Shown here one piece after another: positions 15,411 through 24,038 of a stretch of DNA of 33,094 nt. The stretch is from positions 1 through 33,094 of the forward strand of contig SHVZ01000040.1 of the NCBI GenBank assembly GCA_009694025.1, given 5' to 3'. The stretch's first letter is position 1, and every line of letters starts with the position of its first letter. Both the position numbers and the translations under genes were made by a program. The stretch is from Alphaproteobacteria bacterium. Its GTDB lineage: Bacteria > Pseudomonadota > Alphaproteobacteria > SHVZ01. A model generated the notes under the pieces. It was not told where the DNA came from and did not search any database. It saw only the letters and a program-made list of their open reading frames with translations.

Positions 15411-16064
15411 GTGACGTCGCGCCCCGCCGAATCCTCGCGCCGCCAGCTCATCCTCGCCTGCGGCGCGCTCGCGCGCGAGGTCAATTCGGTGATCGCCGCC
15501 AATCACCTCCATCATGTCACCGTGCGCTGCCTTCCGGCCGGACTCCACAATCGGCCGAAGGAGATTCCAGCCGCCGTGCGTACCGCCGTCCGCGAGGTCC
15601 GCGACGAGTACGACGACATTCTGATCGGCTATGCCGACTGCGGCACCGGCGGCGAGCTCGACGCGGTGTTGCGCGAGGAAGGGCTTGAGCGGCTTCCCGG
15701 CGCCCATTGCTACGCCTTCTATTCGGGCATCGCCACGTTCGACCGGCGGGCGGGTGAGGACATGCGGGCCTTCTTCCTCACCGACTTCCTGGTCCGACAG
15801 TTCGAAACCCTGGTCGTCGAGGGCCTGGGACTCGACCGGCATCCCGAGCTTCGCGACATCTATTTCGGCAACTACGAGAAAGTGGTCTATCTGGCCCAGA
15901 CCGACGACAGCCGGATGAGGGCCGAGGCCGAGACGGCCGCGCAGCGCCTTGGCCTCGCCTTCGAGTATCGGCTCGTCGGCCTCGGGGAGCTCGCTCCGGC
16001 CGTCATCGGATTCACGGAACGCCAGCACGGACGCCCGAAAGAAAAGAGGACAGGCGAACGATGA
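15411..16064 (+). CDS. DUF1638 domain protein
   Basis: A 217-residue protein of unknown function. Conserved features visible are LILACGALAREV (Cys17), the LPAGLHNRPKEIPAAVR segment, YADCGTGGELD (Cys, Gly-rich), and HCYAFYSG followed by FFLTDFLVRQFE. The Cys and His residues could bind metal or cobalamin, but this is a guess. The GTG start is 4 bases after the corrinoid gene stop and has no ribosome site of its own, and its stop overlaps the MttB start (ATGA at 16061-16064). It is therefore translationally locked between the corrinoid protein and the methyltransferase. DUF1638 genes are recurrent neighbours of corrinoid methyl-transfer genes, which suggests an accessory role in that system. 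Confidence 0.85.
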   Translation: MTSRPAESSRRQLILACGALAREVNSVIAANHLHHVTVRCLPAGLHNRPKEIPAAVRTAVREVRDEYDDILIGYADCGTGGELDAVLREEGLERLPGAHCYAFYSGIATFDRRAGEDMRAFFLTDFLVRQFETLVVEGLGLDRHPELRDIYFGNYEKVVYLAQTDDSRMRAEAETAAQRLGLAFEYRLVGLGELAPAVIGFTERQHGRPKEKRTGER

Positions 16065-17620
16065 CAGGGGGACGCGGCACCGCGGAGCGCGGGGCCGGCG
16101 AGCGCCGCACCCGGCGCAAGGCCGAAGCGAGCACAGGCGTGCCTCAGCCACCCTGGGGGCCGATCCGGAATCCGATGCCGCCGCTCGAGCTGCTGGACGA
16201 GGATGGGCTGAGGCGCATCGACGACACGGCGCTCCGGGTCCTCGAGGAGCTCGGGATCGAGTTCCTCAACGACGCCGCGCTCGATGTCTTCGAGAAAGCC
16301 GGCTGCAGGGTCGACCGCTCGACCAAGCTGGTGCGCTTCGAGCGCGGCATGGTCAGAGAGACCGTCGCCAGGGCGCCAAGGACGTTCCGCCTGCACGCCC
16401 GCAACCCCGAACGTACCCTCGTCATCGGCGACAACACGATCAATGTCGGCCCGGTCGGCAGCCCGCCCAACGTCTCCGACCTCGACCGCGGCCGCCGACC
16501 CGGGACTTTCGCGGACCTCACCAACCTCATCAAGCTGAACCAGATGCTCACCTGCGTTCACCACTCCGGTGGAACGCTGGTGGAGGCGCTCGACCTGCCG
16601 GCCGACTCCCGCCACCTCGATCTCTACCGCGCCCACACCTTCCTGAGCGACCGCTGCTTCATCGGCCGTGGCATCGGGCGCGAGCGCATCCTGGATGCGA
16701 TCGAGGTCATCTGCATCGCCCGCGGCATCACCCGCGAGCAGCTGATGGCGGAACCATCGCTGTTCACCGTCATCAACGTCAATTCGCCCCGCCGCGTCGA
16801 CCGCGAGATGATCGGCGGCCTGATGGCGATGACCGAGCATGGGCAGCCCTGCATCGTCACGCCGTTCACGCTGGCCGGGGCCATGAGCCCCGTCACCATC
16901 GCCGGGGCGCTGGCCCAGCAGACCGCCGAGGGGCTGGCGGTGATCACGCTGATCCAGCTCCTCAGGCCTGGGACCCCGGTGATGTTCGGCGGCTTCACTT
17001 CCAATGTCGACATGAAGTCCGGGGCGCCGGCCTTCGGGACGCCGGAGTATGTCCGGGCCACGATCATCGGCGGGCAAATCGCTCGGCGCTGGGGCCTGCC
17101 CTACCGATCCAGCAACGTCAACGCGTCGAACTGCGTCGACGCGCAGTCGACGCATGAGTCGGCGATGTCGGTCTGGGCGTGCATCATGTCGCACACCCAC
17201 TTCATGCATCACGGTACCGGCTGGCTCGAAGGCGGCCTCGTCGCCTCGTTCGAGAAGGTCATCGTCGACGCCGAGATCCTGCATTCCATGCGCGCCTGGC
17301 TCAGCCCGCTCGATCTCAGCGATGACGCGCTCGCTTTCGAGGCGCTGAAGGAGGTGCCGCCGGGCGGCCACTTCTTCGGAGCGACCCATACCATGGCGCG
17401 CTACGAGCACGCTTTTCACACCCACCTGATCGCCGACTGGCGGAACTTCCAGTCCTGGCAGGAGGCGGGGTCGCTGACCGCAACCCAGCGCGCCAACGTC
17501 GTCTGGAAGAAGCTCCTGGAAAGCTATGTCGAGCCGCCGCTCGACCCCGCCCGCAAGGAGGCGATCGACGCCTATGTCGCCCGGCGGAAGTCCGAGATCG
17601 GCCAGCGGGGCATCCTCTAG
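16061..17620 (+). CDS. MttB/MtgB-family (COG5598) corrinoid methyltransferase, pyrrolysine-less, copy 2
   Basis: A 519-residue homologue of the protein at 5847-7418. Shared blocks are LHARNPERTL (111-120), DRGRRPG (142-148), TPFTLAGAMSPVTIAGALAQQ (268-287), GGFTSNVDMKSG (310-321) and VDAQSTHES, then HFFGATHTMARYE near the C-terminus. No in-frame TAG interrupts it, so no pyrrolysine. It differs from copy 1 in the segment after RRPG (MLTCVHHSGGTL versus FNIIHMTGGYPV) and around SSNVNASN versus TSNTCAAN, which could reflect different amine substrates. It is the last gene of the corrinoid operon, coupled to DUF1638 by an ATGA overlap, and is the obvious partner of the corrinoid protein. Its stop overlaps the end of the opposing flavoprotein gene. 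Confidence 0.9.
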   Translation: MTGGRGTAERGAGERRTRRKAEASTGVPQPPWGPIRNPMPPLELLDEDGLRRIDDTALRVLEELGIEFLNDAALDVFEKAGCRVDRSTKLVRFERGMVRETVARAPRTFRLHARNPERTLVIGDNTINVGPVGSPPNVSDLDRGRRPGTFADLTNLIKLNQMLTCVHHSGGTLVEALDLPADSRHLDLYRAHTFLSDRCFIGRGIGRERILDAIEVICIARGITREQLMAEPSLFTVINVNSPRRVDREMIGGLMAMTEHGQPCIVTPFTLAGAMSPVTIAGALAQQTAEGLAVITLIQLLRPGTPVMFGGFTSNVDMKSGAPAFGTPEYVRATIIGGQIARRWGLPYRSSNVNASNCVDAQSTHESAMSVWACIMSHTHFMHHGTGWLEGGLVASFEKVIVDAEILHSMRAWLSPLDLSDDALAFEALKEVPPGGHFFGATHTMARYEHAFHTHLIADWRNFQSWQEAGSLTATQRANVVWKKLLESYVEPPLDPARKEAIDAYVARRKSEIGQRGIL

Positions 17621-20043
17621 CCCCGCATCCGCGCGCCTGTCGGGTCGTAGGGCGGCGCGTCCAGAATGCGGGCTCCGCGGCGCTCGCCGATGATCTCGAT
17701 CTCGAACCCCGCGGCCTGGTCGGCGAGAGCCCGCGGCACATATCCGAGAGCCAACGACTTGCCGAGGGTGTGACCGTAGCCGCCGGAGGTGATCCAGCCG
17801 ACCACGGCGCCGCGGTGCCAGATCGGCTCGTCGCCGAAGGCATCGGCATCCCGGGCGTCGACCTCGAAGAGGACCAACCGTCGCTCGCCGCCGTCCCGAT
17901 GCTCGGCCCGGGCTGAGTCGCACCCAACGAAGCCCCCCTTGTCGAGTCGCACGAAGCGCTGCAGGCGCGCCTCCTCGGGGCCGTAGATCGGCCGGTACTC
18001 CCGGGCCCAAATGCCGAAACCCTTTTCCAGGCGCAACGACAACAGGGCATGGCTGCCGAAGAGGGCGAGGCCGAGGTCGCGTCCGGCCTCGCCGATCGCC
18101 TGGTAGAGCGACCGCTGGCTGTCCGGGGCGCACCAGAGCTCGTAGCCGAGCTCGCCGGTGAAGCTGATGCGCGAGACCAGGCTCGGCACCATCCCGACCG
18201 ACATCCGGCGGATCGAGAGAAAGGGAAACGCCGCGGAGGACAGGTCTTCGCGCACCAGGCGCGCCAGGAGGTCCCGCGATCTTGGTCCGGCGATCGCGAG
18301 GCCCGAGAACTCGGCCGTCATCGGCCGGACGGCGACATCGCGACCGCCCCGCCGGCTCTCGAACCACCTGACGTGATAGGCCTCTGCCGGGCCGGATCCG
18401 ACCATGAAGAAGCAATCGGGCGCGATCCGCCCGACGGTGAAGTCGCCGATCAGCTTGCCCCGGGCATTGAGCATGGGGGCGAGCGCGATCCGGCCGAGGG
18501 CCGGCATCCGGTTGGTGAGGAGGCTCTCGAGGAATGCCTCGGCACCCGGCCCCGCCACCTCGTAGCGGCCGTAGCCGGACGTCTCCATCAGGCCGACCCC
18601 GGTGCGCACCCTGAGGCATTCCGCAGCGACGACGGGAAAGGCGTTGGAACGCCGATAGGTGACGGTCTCCTCGGCGGGCATCCCCTTCGGCGCGAACCAC
18701 AAGGGATACTCGAGGCCGTAGGAGGCGCCGAAGACGGCGTTCTCGGCCTCGAGGCGGTCATGGATAGGGACCGTCCGGAGCGGTCGCGCCGCCGGCAGCT
18801 CCTCGTTGGGGAAGCGAATGCGGAAACGCCGCGAATAGTTCTCCCTGACCTTGGCGTTGGTGTAAGCCATGGTCGCCCAGTCGCCGTAGCGCGACACGTC
18901 CATGCCCCAGACATCGAAGCCGGGATCGCCCTCGACCATCCAGTTGGAGAGCGCGAGGCCGACGCCGCCGCCCTGGCTGAACCCGGCCATCACCCCGCAG
19001 GCGACCCAGTAGTTGCGCAGGCCGCCGACCGGGCCGACCAGTGGATTGCCGTCGGGCGTGAAGGTGAAGGGGCCGTTGACCACCCGCTTGATCCCCGCCC
19101 GCCCGATCGCCGGGAAATGCTTGAAGCCGATGTCGAGGCTCTCGGCGATCCGGTCGAGATCGCCCTGCAGGAGTTCTGGCCCGAAGTCCCAGGAGGTGCT
19201 GTCCGGCGACCACGGCACCCCTTTCCGCTCGTAGGTCCCGAGCAGGATGCCGCGGCCCTCCTGGCGGAGGTAGAGCTCGCCCTCGAAGTCGATGACGTGG
19301 ATCAGCTCCTTCCCGGTCTCAGCGTTGATCTCAGCGACCTCCGGCACGTCCTCGGTCACGATGTAGTGGTGCTCCATCGCCAGCACCGGCAGATCGAGGC
19401 CGACCATGCGGCCGACCTCGCGAGCCCACAGGCCGCCGCAGTTGACCACGTGCTCAGCCCGGATCGTGCCCTTGTCGGTGACCACGTCCCAGGCGCCGTC
19501 GGCCTTGGCGTCCAGCTCCAGAACCCGCGTCTGGCGGTAGACCTCGGCCCCAAAGGTGCGCGCCGCCTTGGCGTAGGCGTGCGTGGTGCCGGACGGGTCG
19601 AGGTGGCCCTCGAGCGGGTCGTACATGGCGCCGAGGAAGTATTTCTCGTCGATCAGCGGCAGCAGCTTCTTCGCCTCGGCCGCGCCGATGATCTCGGTCT
19701 GCATGCCGAGATAGCGGCCCTTAGCATGAGCCAGCTTGAGGAAGTCCATGCGCTCGGGCGTCCCCGCCAGCATCATGCCGCCGGTCATGTGCAGCCCGCA
19801 AGACTGGCCGGAGATTTCCTCGATCTCCTTGTAGAGCTGTACCGTGTAGCTCTGCAGCTTGGCGACGTTGGGGTCGCCGTTGAGCGTGTGGAAGCCGCCC
19901 GCGGCGTGCCAGCTCGACCCCGAGGTCAGCTCGAGGCGCTCGATCAGCGCGATGTCCCGCCACCCGGCCTTGGCAAGATGGAACAGGACGCTGCAGCCGA
20001 CGACGCCGCCCCCGATGACGACGACGCGGACATGGGACTTCAT
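17617..20043 (-). CDS. Dimethylglycine/sarcosine dehydrogenase-like flavoprotein, copy 1 (DAO-FAO_M-GcvT)
   Basis: An 808-residue flavoprotein that should oxidise an N-methyl (or similar) group and pass the one-carbon unit to a folate-binding C-terminal module. The N-terminal FAD motif is VVVIGGGVVGCSV (7-19). His46 in SSWHAAGG matches the histidine that holds FAD covalently in dimethylglycine dehydrogenase. Then come the DAO domain to about 370, an FAO_M linker (about 370-430) and GcvT/GcvT-C domains. It starts immediately after the dioxygenase stop (TAG then ATG, no gap) with an AGGGG site inside the end of that gene. The exact amine substrate is not predictable. It shares full-length architecture with the protein at 28829-31240. 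Confidence 0.9.
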   Translation of the reverse strand: MKSHVRVVVIGGGVVGCSVLFHLAKAGWRDIALIERLELTSGSSWHAAGGFHTLNGDPNVAKLQSYTVQLYKEIEEISGQSCGLHMTGGMMLAGTPERMDFLKLAHAKGRYLGMQTEIIGAAEAKKLLPLIDEKYFLGAMYDPLEGHLDPSGTTHAYAKAARTFGAEVYRQTRVLELDAKADGAWDVVTDKGTIRAEHVVNCGGLWAREVGRMVGLDLPVLAMEHHYIVTEDVPEVAEINAETGKELIHVIDFEGELYLRQEGRGILLGTYERKGVPWSPDSTSWDFGPELLQGDLDRIAESLDIGFKHFPAIGRAGIKRVVNGPFTFTPDGNPLVGPVGGLRNYWVACGVMAGFSQGGGVGLALSNWMVEGDPGFDVWGMDVSRYGDWATMAYTNAKVRENYSRRFRIRFPNEELPAARPLRTVPIHDRLEAENAVFGASYGLEYPLWFAPKGMPAEETVTYRRSNAFPVVAAECLRVRTGVGLMETSGYGRYEVAGPGAEAFLESLLTNRMPALGRIALAPMLNARGKLIGDFTVGRIAPDCFFMVGSGPAEAYHVRWFESRRGGRDVAVRPMTAEFSGLAIAGPRSRDLLARLVREDLSSAAFPFLSIRRMSVGMVPSLVSRISFTGELGYELWCAPDSQRSLYQAIGEAGRDLGLALFGSHALLSLRLEKGFGIWAREYRPIYGPEEARLQRFVRLDKGGFVGCDSARAEHRDGGERRLVLFEVDARDADAFGDEPIWHRGAVVGWITSGGYGHTLGKSLALGYVPRALADQAAGFEIEIIGERRGARILDAPPYDPTGARMRG

Positions 20044-21084
20044 CTAGTACCCCTGAGTGATCCCGACCAATTTCCCGACGCCGCGCGGCTGGCGCATCGC
20101 TTCGAGTCCGCGAAACTCGACGAAGCGCATCATCGCCGCCCACAGATGGTCGCCATAGAGGAACGGCTCGAACGGCGCGATGCCGGGGATCGGCAACGGG
20201 GCGATCACCGCATCCACCCGAGGCTCGTAGAAGAACGGGATCGAGAAGCGCTCGCGTCCCGGGCCGACGACGCGGTGCTCGGTCGCCTTGATCCGGCCGC
20301 CGGTCCAGCGCTCGAGCACCCCGCCGAAATTGACCGCAAGCGTGCCTTCCGTCGGCGGAACGTCGATCCAGTCGCCGCCGGCGGCACGCGCTTGCAGGCC
20401 CTCGATGCCGTCCTGGGCCAGCAGCGTGACGAACCCGGAGTCGATATGGGCGCCGCCGATCAGGTGTCGACTCCGGCCGCGATGCTCGATGAGGATCGCC
20501 GCCATGTCGCCGCCGACGAAGGACTCGGGCGGACGGACGGGGTAGCGGATCAACCGCAAGGTCGAGTTGCCGCCGGCGAAGGACGCATCGAAGAACGTCT
20601 CCGCGAGGCCGAGGCCGCGGGCAACCGACCGCATCAGCAGGCGCCCGAGCCCTTCCATGCCGCGATAGTAACCGGCGACCCTCTCGTGCCAGCCCGGCAG
20701 GTCGCCCTCGCCCGGCAACGGGGTCGGCTCGGTCAGGGGATCGGTCGGATCCAAGGTCAAGACCGGATCGGCGACGTCCGGCCCCATGTCGATGCCTTCC
20801 TTGTAGGTCATGGCGCCGTTCTGCAGCGGAAACCAGCCATGATAGACGTTCGGCCGCGCCGCATCGAACTTGCGGCGCCAGAGGGCACGCTTCGCCGTCT
20901 CCGGCAGCGAGAACACGCGGTGCAATCGCGCCCGGACGGCCGCGCCCTGCGGCACCTCCGACGGTAGGCCGGAGATGATCAGGAACCCGACCCTGCCGGC
21001 CGCCTCCATGAGGCGCCGGTCGGTCTCCTCACGCCCGGGCGAGCGCGGACCGAGCAGCGGCGAGATGTCGACGGTCGGGATCAT
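20044..21084 (-). CDS. 2-oxoglutarate/Fe(II) dioxygenase, isopenicillin-N-synthase-like
   Basis: A 346-residue non-haem iron oxygenase. The start ATG at 21084 (MIPTVDISPLLG) is chosen because family homology begins there; the frame is open 61 codons further but carries no family sequence. The iron triad is His213, Asp215 (AHIDSG) and His270 (TEHRVV), and Arg279/Ser281 (RFSIPFF) is the usual 2-oxoglutarate-binding RxS pair. The N-terminal DIOX_N domain includes RVGFLIISGL. Members of this fold hydroxylate or demethylate small molecules. It lies directly before the DMGDH-like copy 1 on the same transcript, which suggests sequential oxidation of one compound (inference). The upstream region is shared with the divergent ABC importer. 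Confidence 0.88.
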   Translation of the reverse strand: MIPTVDISPLLGPRSPGREETDRRLMEAAGRVGFLIISGLPSEVPQGAAVRARLHRVFSLPETAKRALWRRKFDAARPNVYHGWFPLQNGAMTYKEGIDMGPDVADPVLTLDPTDPLTEPTPLPGEGDLPGWHERVAGYYRGMEGLGRLLMRSVARGLGLAETFFDASFAGGNSTLRLIRYPVRPPESFVGGDMAAILIEHRGRSRHLIGGAHIDSGFVTLLAQDGIEGLQARAAGGDWIDVPPTEGTLAVNFGGVLERWTGGRIKATEHRVVGPGRERFSIPFFYEPRVDAVIAPLPIPGIAPFEPFLYGDHLWAAMMRFVEFRGLEAMRQPRGVGKLVGITQGY

Positions 21085-21257
21085 GCAGGTGTGCAAAGGA
21101 TTTGGGCAGCGGGTGCGGCTCGACAGTCGACGGGCGGCCACCGACAATGTCAACCGCCAACCGGCCAATCCCGACATCGAGGGTCGCTCGCCGACTATTC
21201 CGGCGACCCGCCGGTCTTGCGCCCGCGGGGCACGCTGGACTAGCCTCGACGAAGAAT

Positions 21258-21273
21258 TGATCGACACCGATCA
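21258..21273. promoter_or_regulatory. Operator-like palindrome TGATCG-ACAC-CGATCA
   Basis: A perfect 16-base interrupted palindrome (6-base arms, 4-base spacer) in the 246-base region between the divergent dioxygenase (start 21084) and ABC binding-protein gene (start 21331). Its size and symmetry fit the site of a dimeric helix-turn-helix repressor (GntR-like sites are of this type). It is 57 bases before the binding-protein ATG, where a promoter-proximal operator would be expected. No regulator gene is in the window. Confidence 0.45.
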
Positions 21274-21330
21274 CCATGCGCCATAACCGCGACAAAGCCG
21301 GAATGCGCAAATCAAACGGGGAGCTGAGAT

Positions 21331-22995
21331 ATGACCGAGAAATTACATCCGATCGTCGAGAAGGCCGGCCGCGAATTCGCCGACGGCAAGCTCGAGCGCC
21401 GTGAGTTCCTTCGCCTTGCCGTCCTGCTCGGCGTGGCGGCCCCGGCGGCGTACGGCATGGCCGGGCTCGCCGCTCCCGCCATGGCCCAGGGCATGCCTAA
21501 AAAGGGCGGCATCGTCCGCATCGGCATGCGCGTCCAGGACATCTCCAACCCGCACACCTATTCCTGGATCGAGTCGGCGAATTCGGGCCGCCAGGTTCTC
21601 GACTACCTGACCGTCACCGGCATCGACAATGTGACGCGGCCGTCCCTGGTCCAGAAGTGGGAGGCGACCCCGGATCTCAAGACCTGGACGTTGCACCTCC
21701 GCCGCGACGTGACCTGGCGCAAGGGCCGCAAGTTCACCGCCGACGACGCCATCTGGAATCTGAAGCGCGTCCTCGACGACAAGACCGGCTCGTCGGTCGT
21801 CGGCCTGTTCAAGGGCTTCATCCTCACCGAGTTCGACGACGGCCAGAAGGACGCCAAGGGCAACCCGAGGAAGTCGGTCAGGCTCTGGGACGCCAACGCT
21901 GTCCAGAAGGTCGACGACTTCACCGTCAAGCTGAACGGCCAGTCCGCCAACCTGTCGATTCCGGAGTCGCTGTTCCACTATCCGCTGCTGATCCTCTCGC
22001 CTGAGGACGGCGGCAAGTTCGGCGTCGGCAGCGACGGTACCGGCGCCTTCGAGCTGGTCGAGCACGAGGTCGGCAAGCGCTCGGTGTTCACCGCCCGCAA
22101 AGACGGTTATTGGGGCGGCGGCCCCTACATCGACCGGTTCGAGATCATCGATCTAGGCGACGATGCGGCGGCCCAGGTTTCGGCGCTCGTCTCCAAGCAG
22201 GTCGACATGATCTACCAGGGAGCGATCTCGACGCTCCCGACCATCGAGAAGCTGACGCACATCCAGGTGAACTCGGTCGACACCGGCTATACCGCGGTCG
22301 CCCGCACCCATCCGATCAAGCCCTTCGACGACAAGCGGGTGCGTCAGGCGCTGCGCTACGCCACCGACAACGAGGCGGTGCTCAAGGGGGCCCTGCGTGG
22401 CCTCGGCAAGCCCGGCGAGCACCACCATGTGGCGCCGGTGCATCCGGAATACGCCGACATCGGCTACCTCAAGCGCGACGTCGCCAAGGCAAAAGCGCTC
22501 CTGGCCGAAGCCGGCTATCCGAACGGCGTCGACGTCACCATCGACGCCCGCCCGCAGCCGGACTGGGAGCTGCTCGCCGTCCAGATCATGGTCGAGCAGT
22601 GGAAGGAGGCCGGCATCCGCACCAAGATCAACGTGATGCCGTCGGCCCAATACTGGGAGAACTGGACCAAGGTGCCGTTCGGCTTCACCACCTGGGCGCA
22701 TCGTCCGCTCGGCACCATGATCCTCGGCCTCGCCTATCGCACCGGCGCCGCGTGGAATGAGGCGAACTGGTCGAACGCCGAGTTCGACAAACTGCTGACC
22801 GAAGCGGAAGGCTATCTCGACGTCGAGAAACGCCGCGCCGTGATGGCCAAGCTCGAGCGCATCATGCTCGACGAGGGCCCGGTGGTGGTGCCGGTGTGGC
22901 GCGCGGTGTTCAACTTTTCGGACAAGAAGATCAAGGGCTACAAGATCCATCCGAGCATCTACATCGATGCCAAGGACGTTTGGATCGACGCCTGA
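21331..22995 (+). CDS. ABC importer substrate-binding protein (SBP_bac_5, peptide/opine type)
   Basis: A 554-residue periplasmic binding protein of the DppA/OppA group. The N-terminus carries a twin-arginine-like signal: ERREFLRLAVLLGVAAPAA (Arg23-Arg24) then AAPAMAQ with probable cleavage after residue 52. The mature part has the family patterns LTVTGIDNVTRPSLVQKWEA, WTLHLRRDVTWRKGRKFTADD and DDKRVRQALRYATDNEAV. These proteins bind di/oligopeptides, opines, nickel or modified amino acids; the ligand is unknown. A GGGGAG ribosome site lies 7 bases before the ATG. It is separated from the permease genes by a 104-base gap with a strong hairpin, probably letting it be made in excess. Confidence 0.93.
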   Translation: MTEKLHPIVEKAGREFADGKLERREFLRLAVLLGVAAPAAYGMAGLAAPAMAQGMPKKGGIVRIGMRVQDISNPHTYSWIESANSGRQVLDYLTVTGIDNVTRPSLVQKWEATPDLKTWTLHLRRDVTWRKGRKFTADDAIWNLKRVLDDKTGSSVVGLFKGFILTEFDDGQKDAKGNPRKSVRLWDANAVQKVDDFTVKLNGQSANLSIPESLFHYPLLILSPEDGGKFGVGSDGTGAFELVEHEVGKRSVFTARKDGYWGGGPYIDRFEIIDLGDDAAAQVSALVSKQVDMIYQGAISTLPTIEKLTHIQVNSVDTGYTAVARTHPIKPFDDKRVRQALRYATDNEAVLKGALRGLGKPGEHHHVAPVHPEYADIGYLKRDVAKAKALLAEAGYPNGVDVTIDARPQPDWELLAVQIMVEQWKEAGIRTKINVMPSAQYWENWTKVPFGFTTWAHRPLGTMILGLAYRTGAAWNEANWSNAEFDKLLTEAEGYLDVEKRRAVMAKLERIMLDEGPVVVPVWRAVFNFSDKKIKGYKIHPSIYIDAKDVWIDA

Positions 22996-23003
22996 TCTTC
23001 GTT

Positions 23004-23051
23004 AACGGCACCGTCCTGCGGGCGCCTCGATGCGCCCGCGGGACGGCCGTT
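23004..23051 (+). other. Long GC-rich intergenic hairpin between binding protein and permease
   Basis: The 15-base arms 23011-23025 and 23032-23046 pair over a 6-base loop (CTCGAT) with only one G-U wobble. Outside them AACGG (23004-23008) pairs with CCGTT (23047-23051) across a 2-base bulge, giving about 20 pairs. No U-run follows, so it is unlikely to be a full intrinsic terminator. Hairpins at this position in ABC operons commonly stabilise the upstream binding-protein message or reduce read-through to the permeases. Confidence 0.65.
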
Positions 23052-23099
23052 GAAGACCTCGACAAGCAAGGTCCGTAACGCCAACCTCCAGGAGCGGCG

Positions 23100-24038
23100 A
23101 TGCTGCGGTATTCGGCGAAGCAGCTATTGAACATGGCGCTGACGCTGTTCGCGGTGTCGTTCCTCGTCTTCGCGCTGAACGAGCTGTCGCCAGGCGACGT
23201 CGCCCGCAAGGTGCTCGGTCCCTATGCGTCGCAGAGCCAGGTCGATTATCTGACCGTGCAGATGGGCTTGGATCGGCCGGTTTTGGTCCGCTATGCCGAG
23301 TACATGGGCAAGGCGCTGGCCGGCGATTTCGGCGACTCCGTCGTCTTCCGTCAGCCGGTCTCCGCCCTCATGTTCGACCGGCTCGGCAACACATTGCTGC
23401 TCGCGGCGATCTCCTTTGCCGTCATCGTGCCGCTCTCGATCGTGCTCGGCGTGCTGGCGGGGATGCGTGAGCGGGGCTGGTTCGATCGTGCCGTCTCGGT
23501 GTTCTCCTCGATGTGCGCGTCCATCCCCGAGTTCGCCATGGGCGTCTTCCTGCTCGGCATCTTCGTGGTCTGGCTCGGCTGGCTGCCCGGCACCTCGCCG
23601 CTCAGATCCGACACCGGCTGGTCCCTGTGGATGCAGTTCGTGCTGCCGGTCTTGGTCGTCACCTTCTACGACGCGGGATATCTCATCGCCATGGTGCGAT
23701 CCTCGATGGTCGAGGTGATGCGCCAACCCTACATCCGGACGGCACTGCTCAAGGGCATGTCGTTCCACGGCGTGGTGAGGCGCCATGCGTTGAGGAACGC
23801 GCTGATCACGCCGTTCACGGTGATCCTGCTCCAGCTCAACTACCTGGTCTCCGGCCTCGTCGTGGTCGAGACCCTCTTCGCCTATCCCGGCTTCGGCCGC
23901 CTGATGCTCGAGGCGGCGCTGACCAAGGACATCGCCGTGATCGAGGCGGGAACGCTGATCGCCGTCAGCGTCACCATGCTGACGCAGCTCTTCGGCGATC
24001 TCGGATACATGGCGCTCGATCCGCGGATCCGCGTATGA
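23100..24038 (+). CDS. ABC importer permease 1 (DppB-type)
   Basis: A 312-residue inner-membrane permease. The first transmembrane helix follows MLRYSAKQLLNMALTLFAVS. The conserved N-terminal region has ELSPGDVARKVLGPYAS and the L-GLDRPVLVRYAEY motif of DppB/OppB proteins. The cytoplasmic EAA-like loop that contacts the ATPase is YIRTALLKGMSFHGVVRRHALRNAL. An AGGAG site lies 5 bases before the ATG. The stop overlaps the next permease start (ATGA at 24035-24038). Confidence 0.93.
   Translation: MLRYSAKQLLNMALTLFAVSFLVFALNELSPGDVARKVLGPYASQSQVDYLTVQMGLDRPVLVRYAEYMGKALAGDFGDSVVFRQPVSALMFDRLGNTLLLAAISFAVIVPLSIVLGVLAGMRERGWFDRAVSVFSSMCASIPEFAMGVFLLGIFVVWLGWLPGTSPLRSDTGWSLWMQFVLPVLVVTFYDAGYLIAMVRSSMVEVMRQPYIRTALLKGMSFHGVVRRHALRNALITPFTVILLQLNYLVSGLVVVETLFAYPGFGRLMLEAALTKDIAVIEAGTLIAVSVTMLTQLFGDLGYMALDPRIRV

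Noticed and set aside
16061-17620. Possible pyrrolysine codon in the MttB homologues
   Set aside because: No in-frame TAG occurs inside either gene, and no pyl biosynthesis genes or pyl tRNA were seen, so these are Pyl-less members.
23011-23046. Intrinsic terminator after the ABC binding-protein gene
   Set aside because: The stem is strong but no U-run follows, and the permease and ATPase genes continue on the same strand, so full termination is unlikely.
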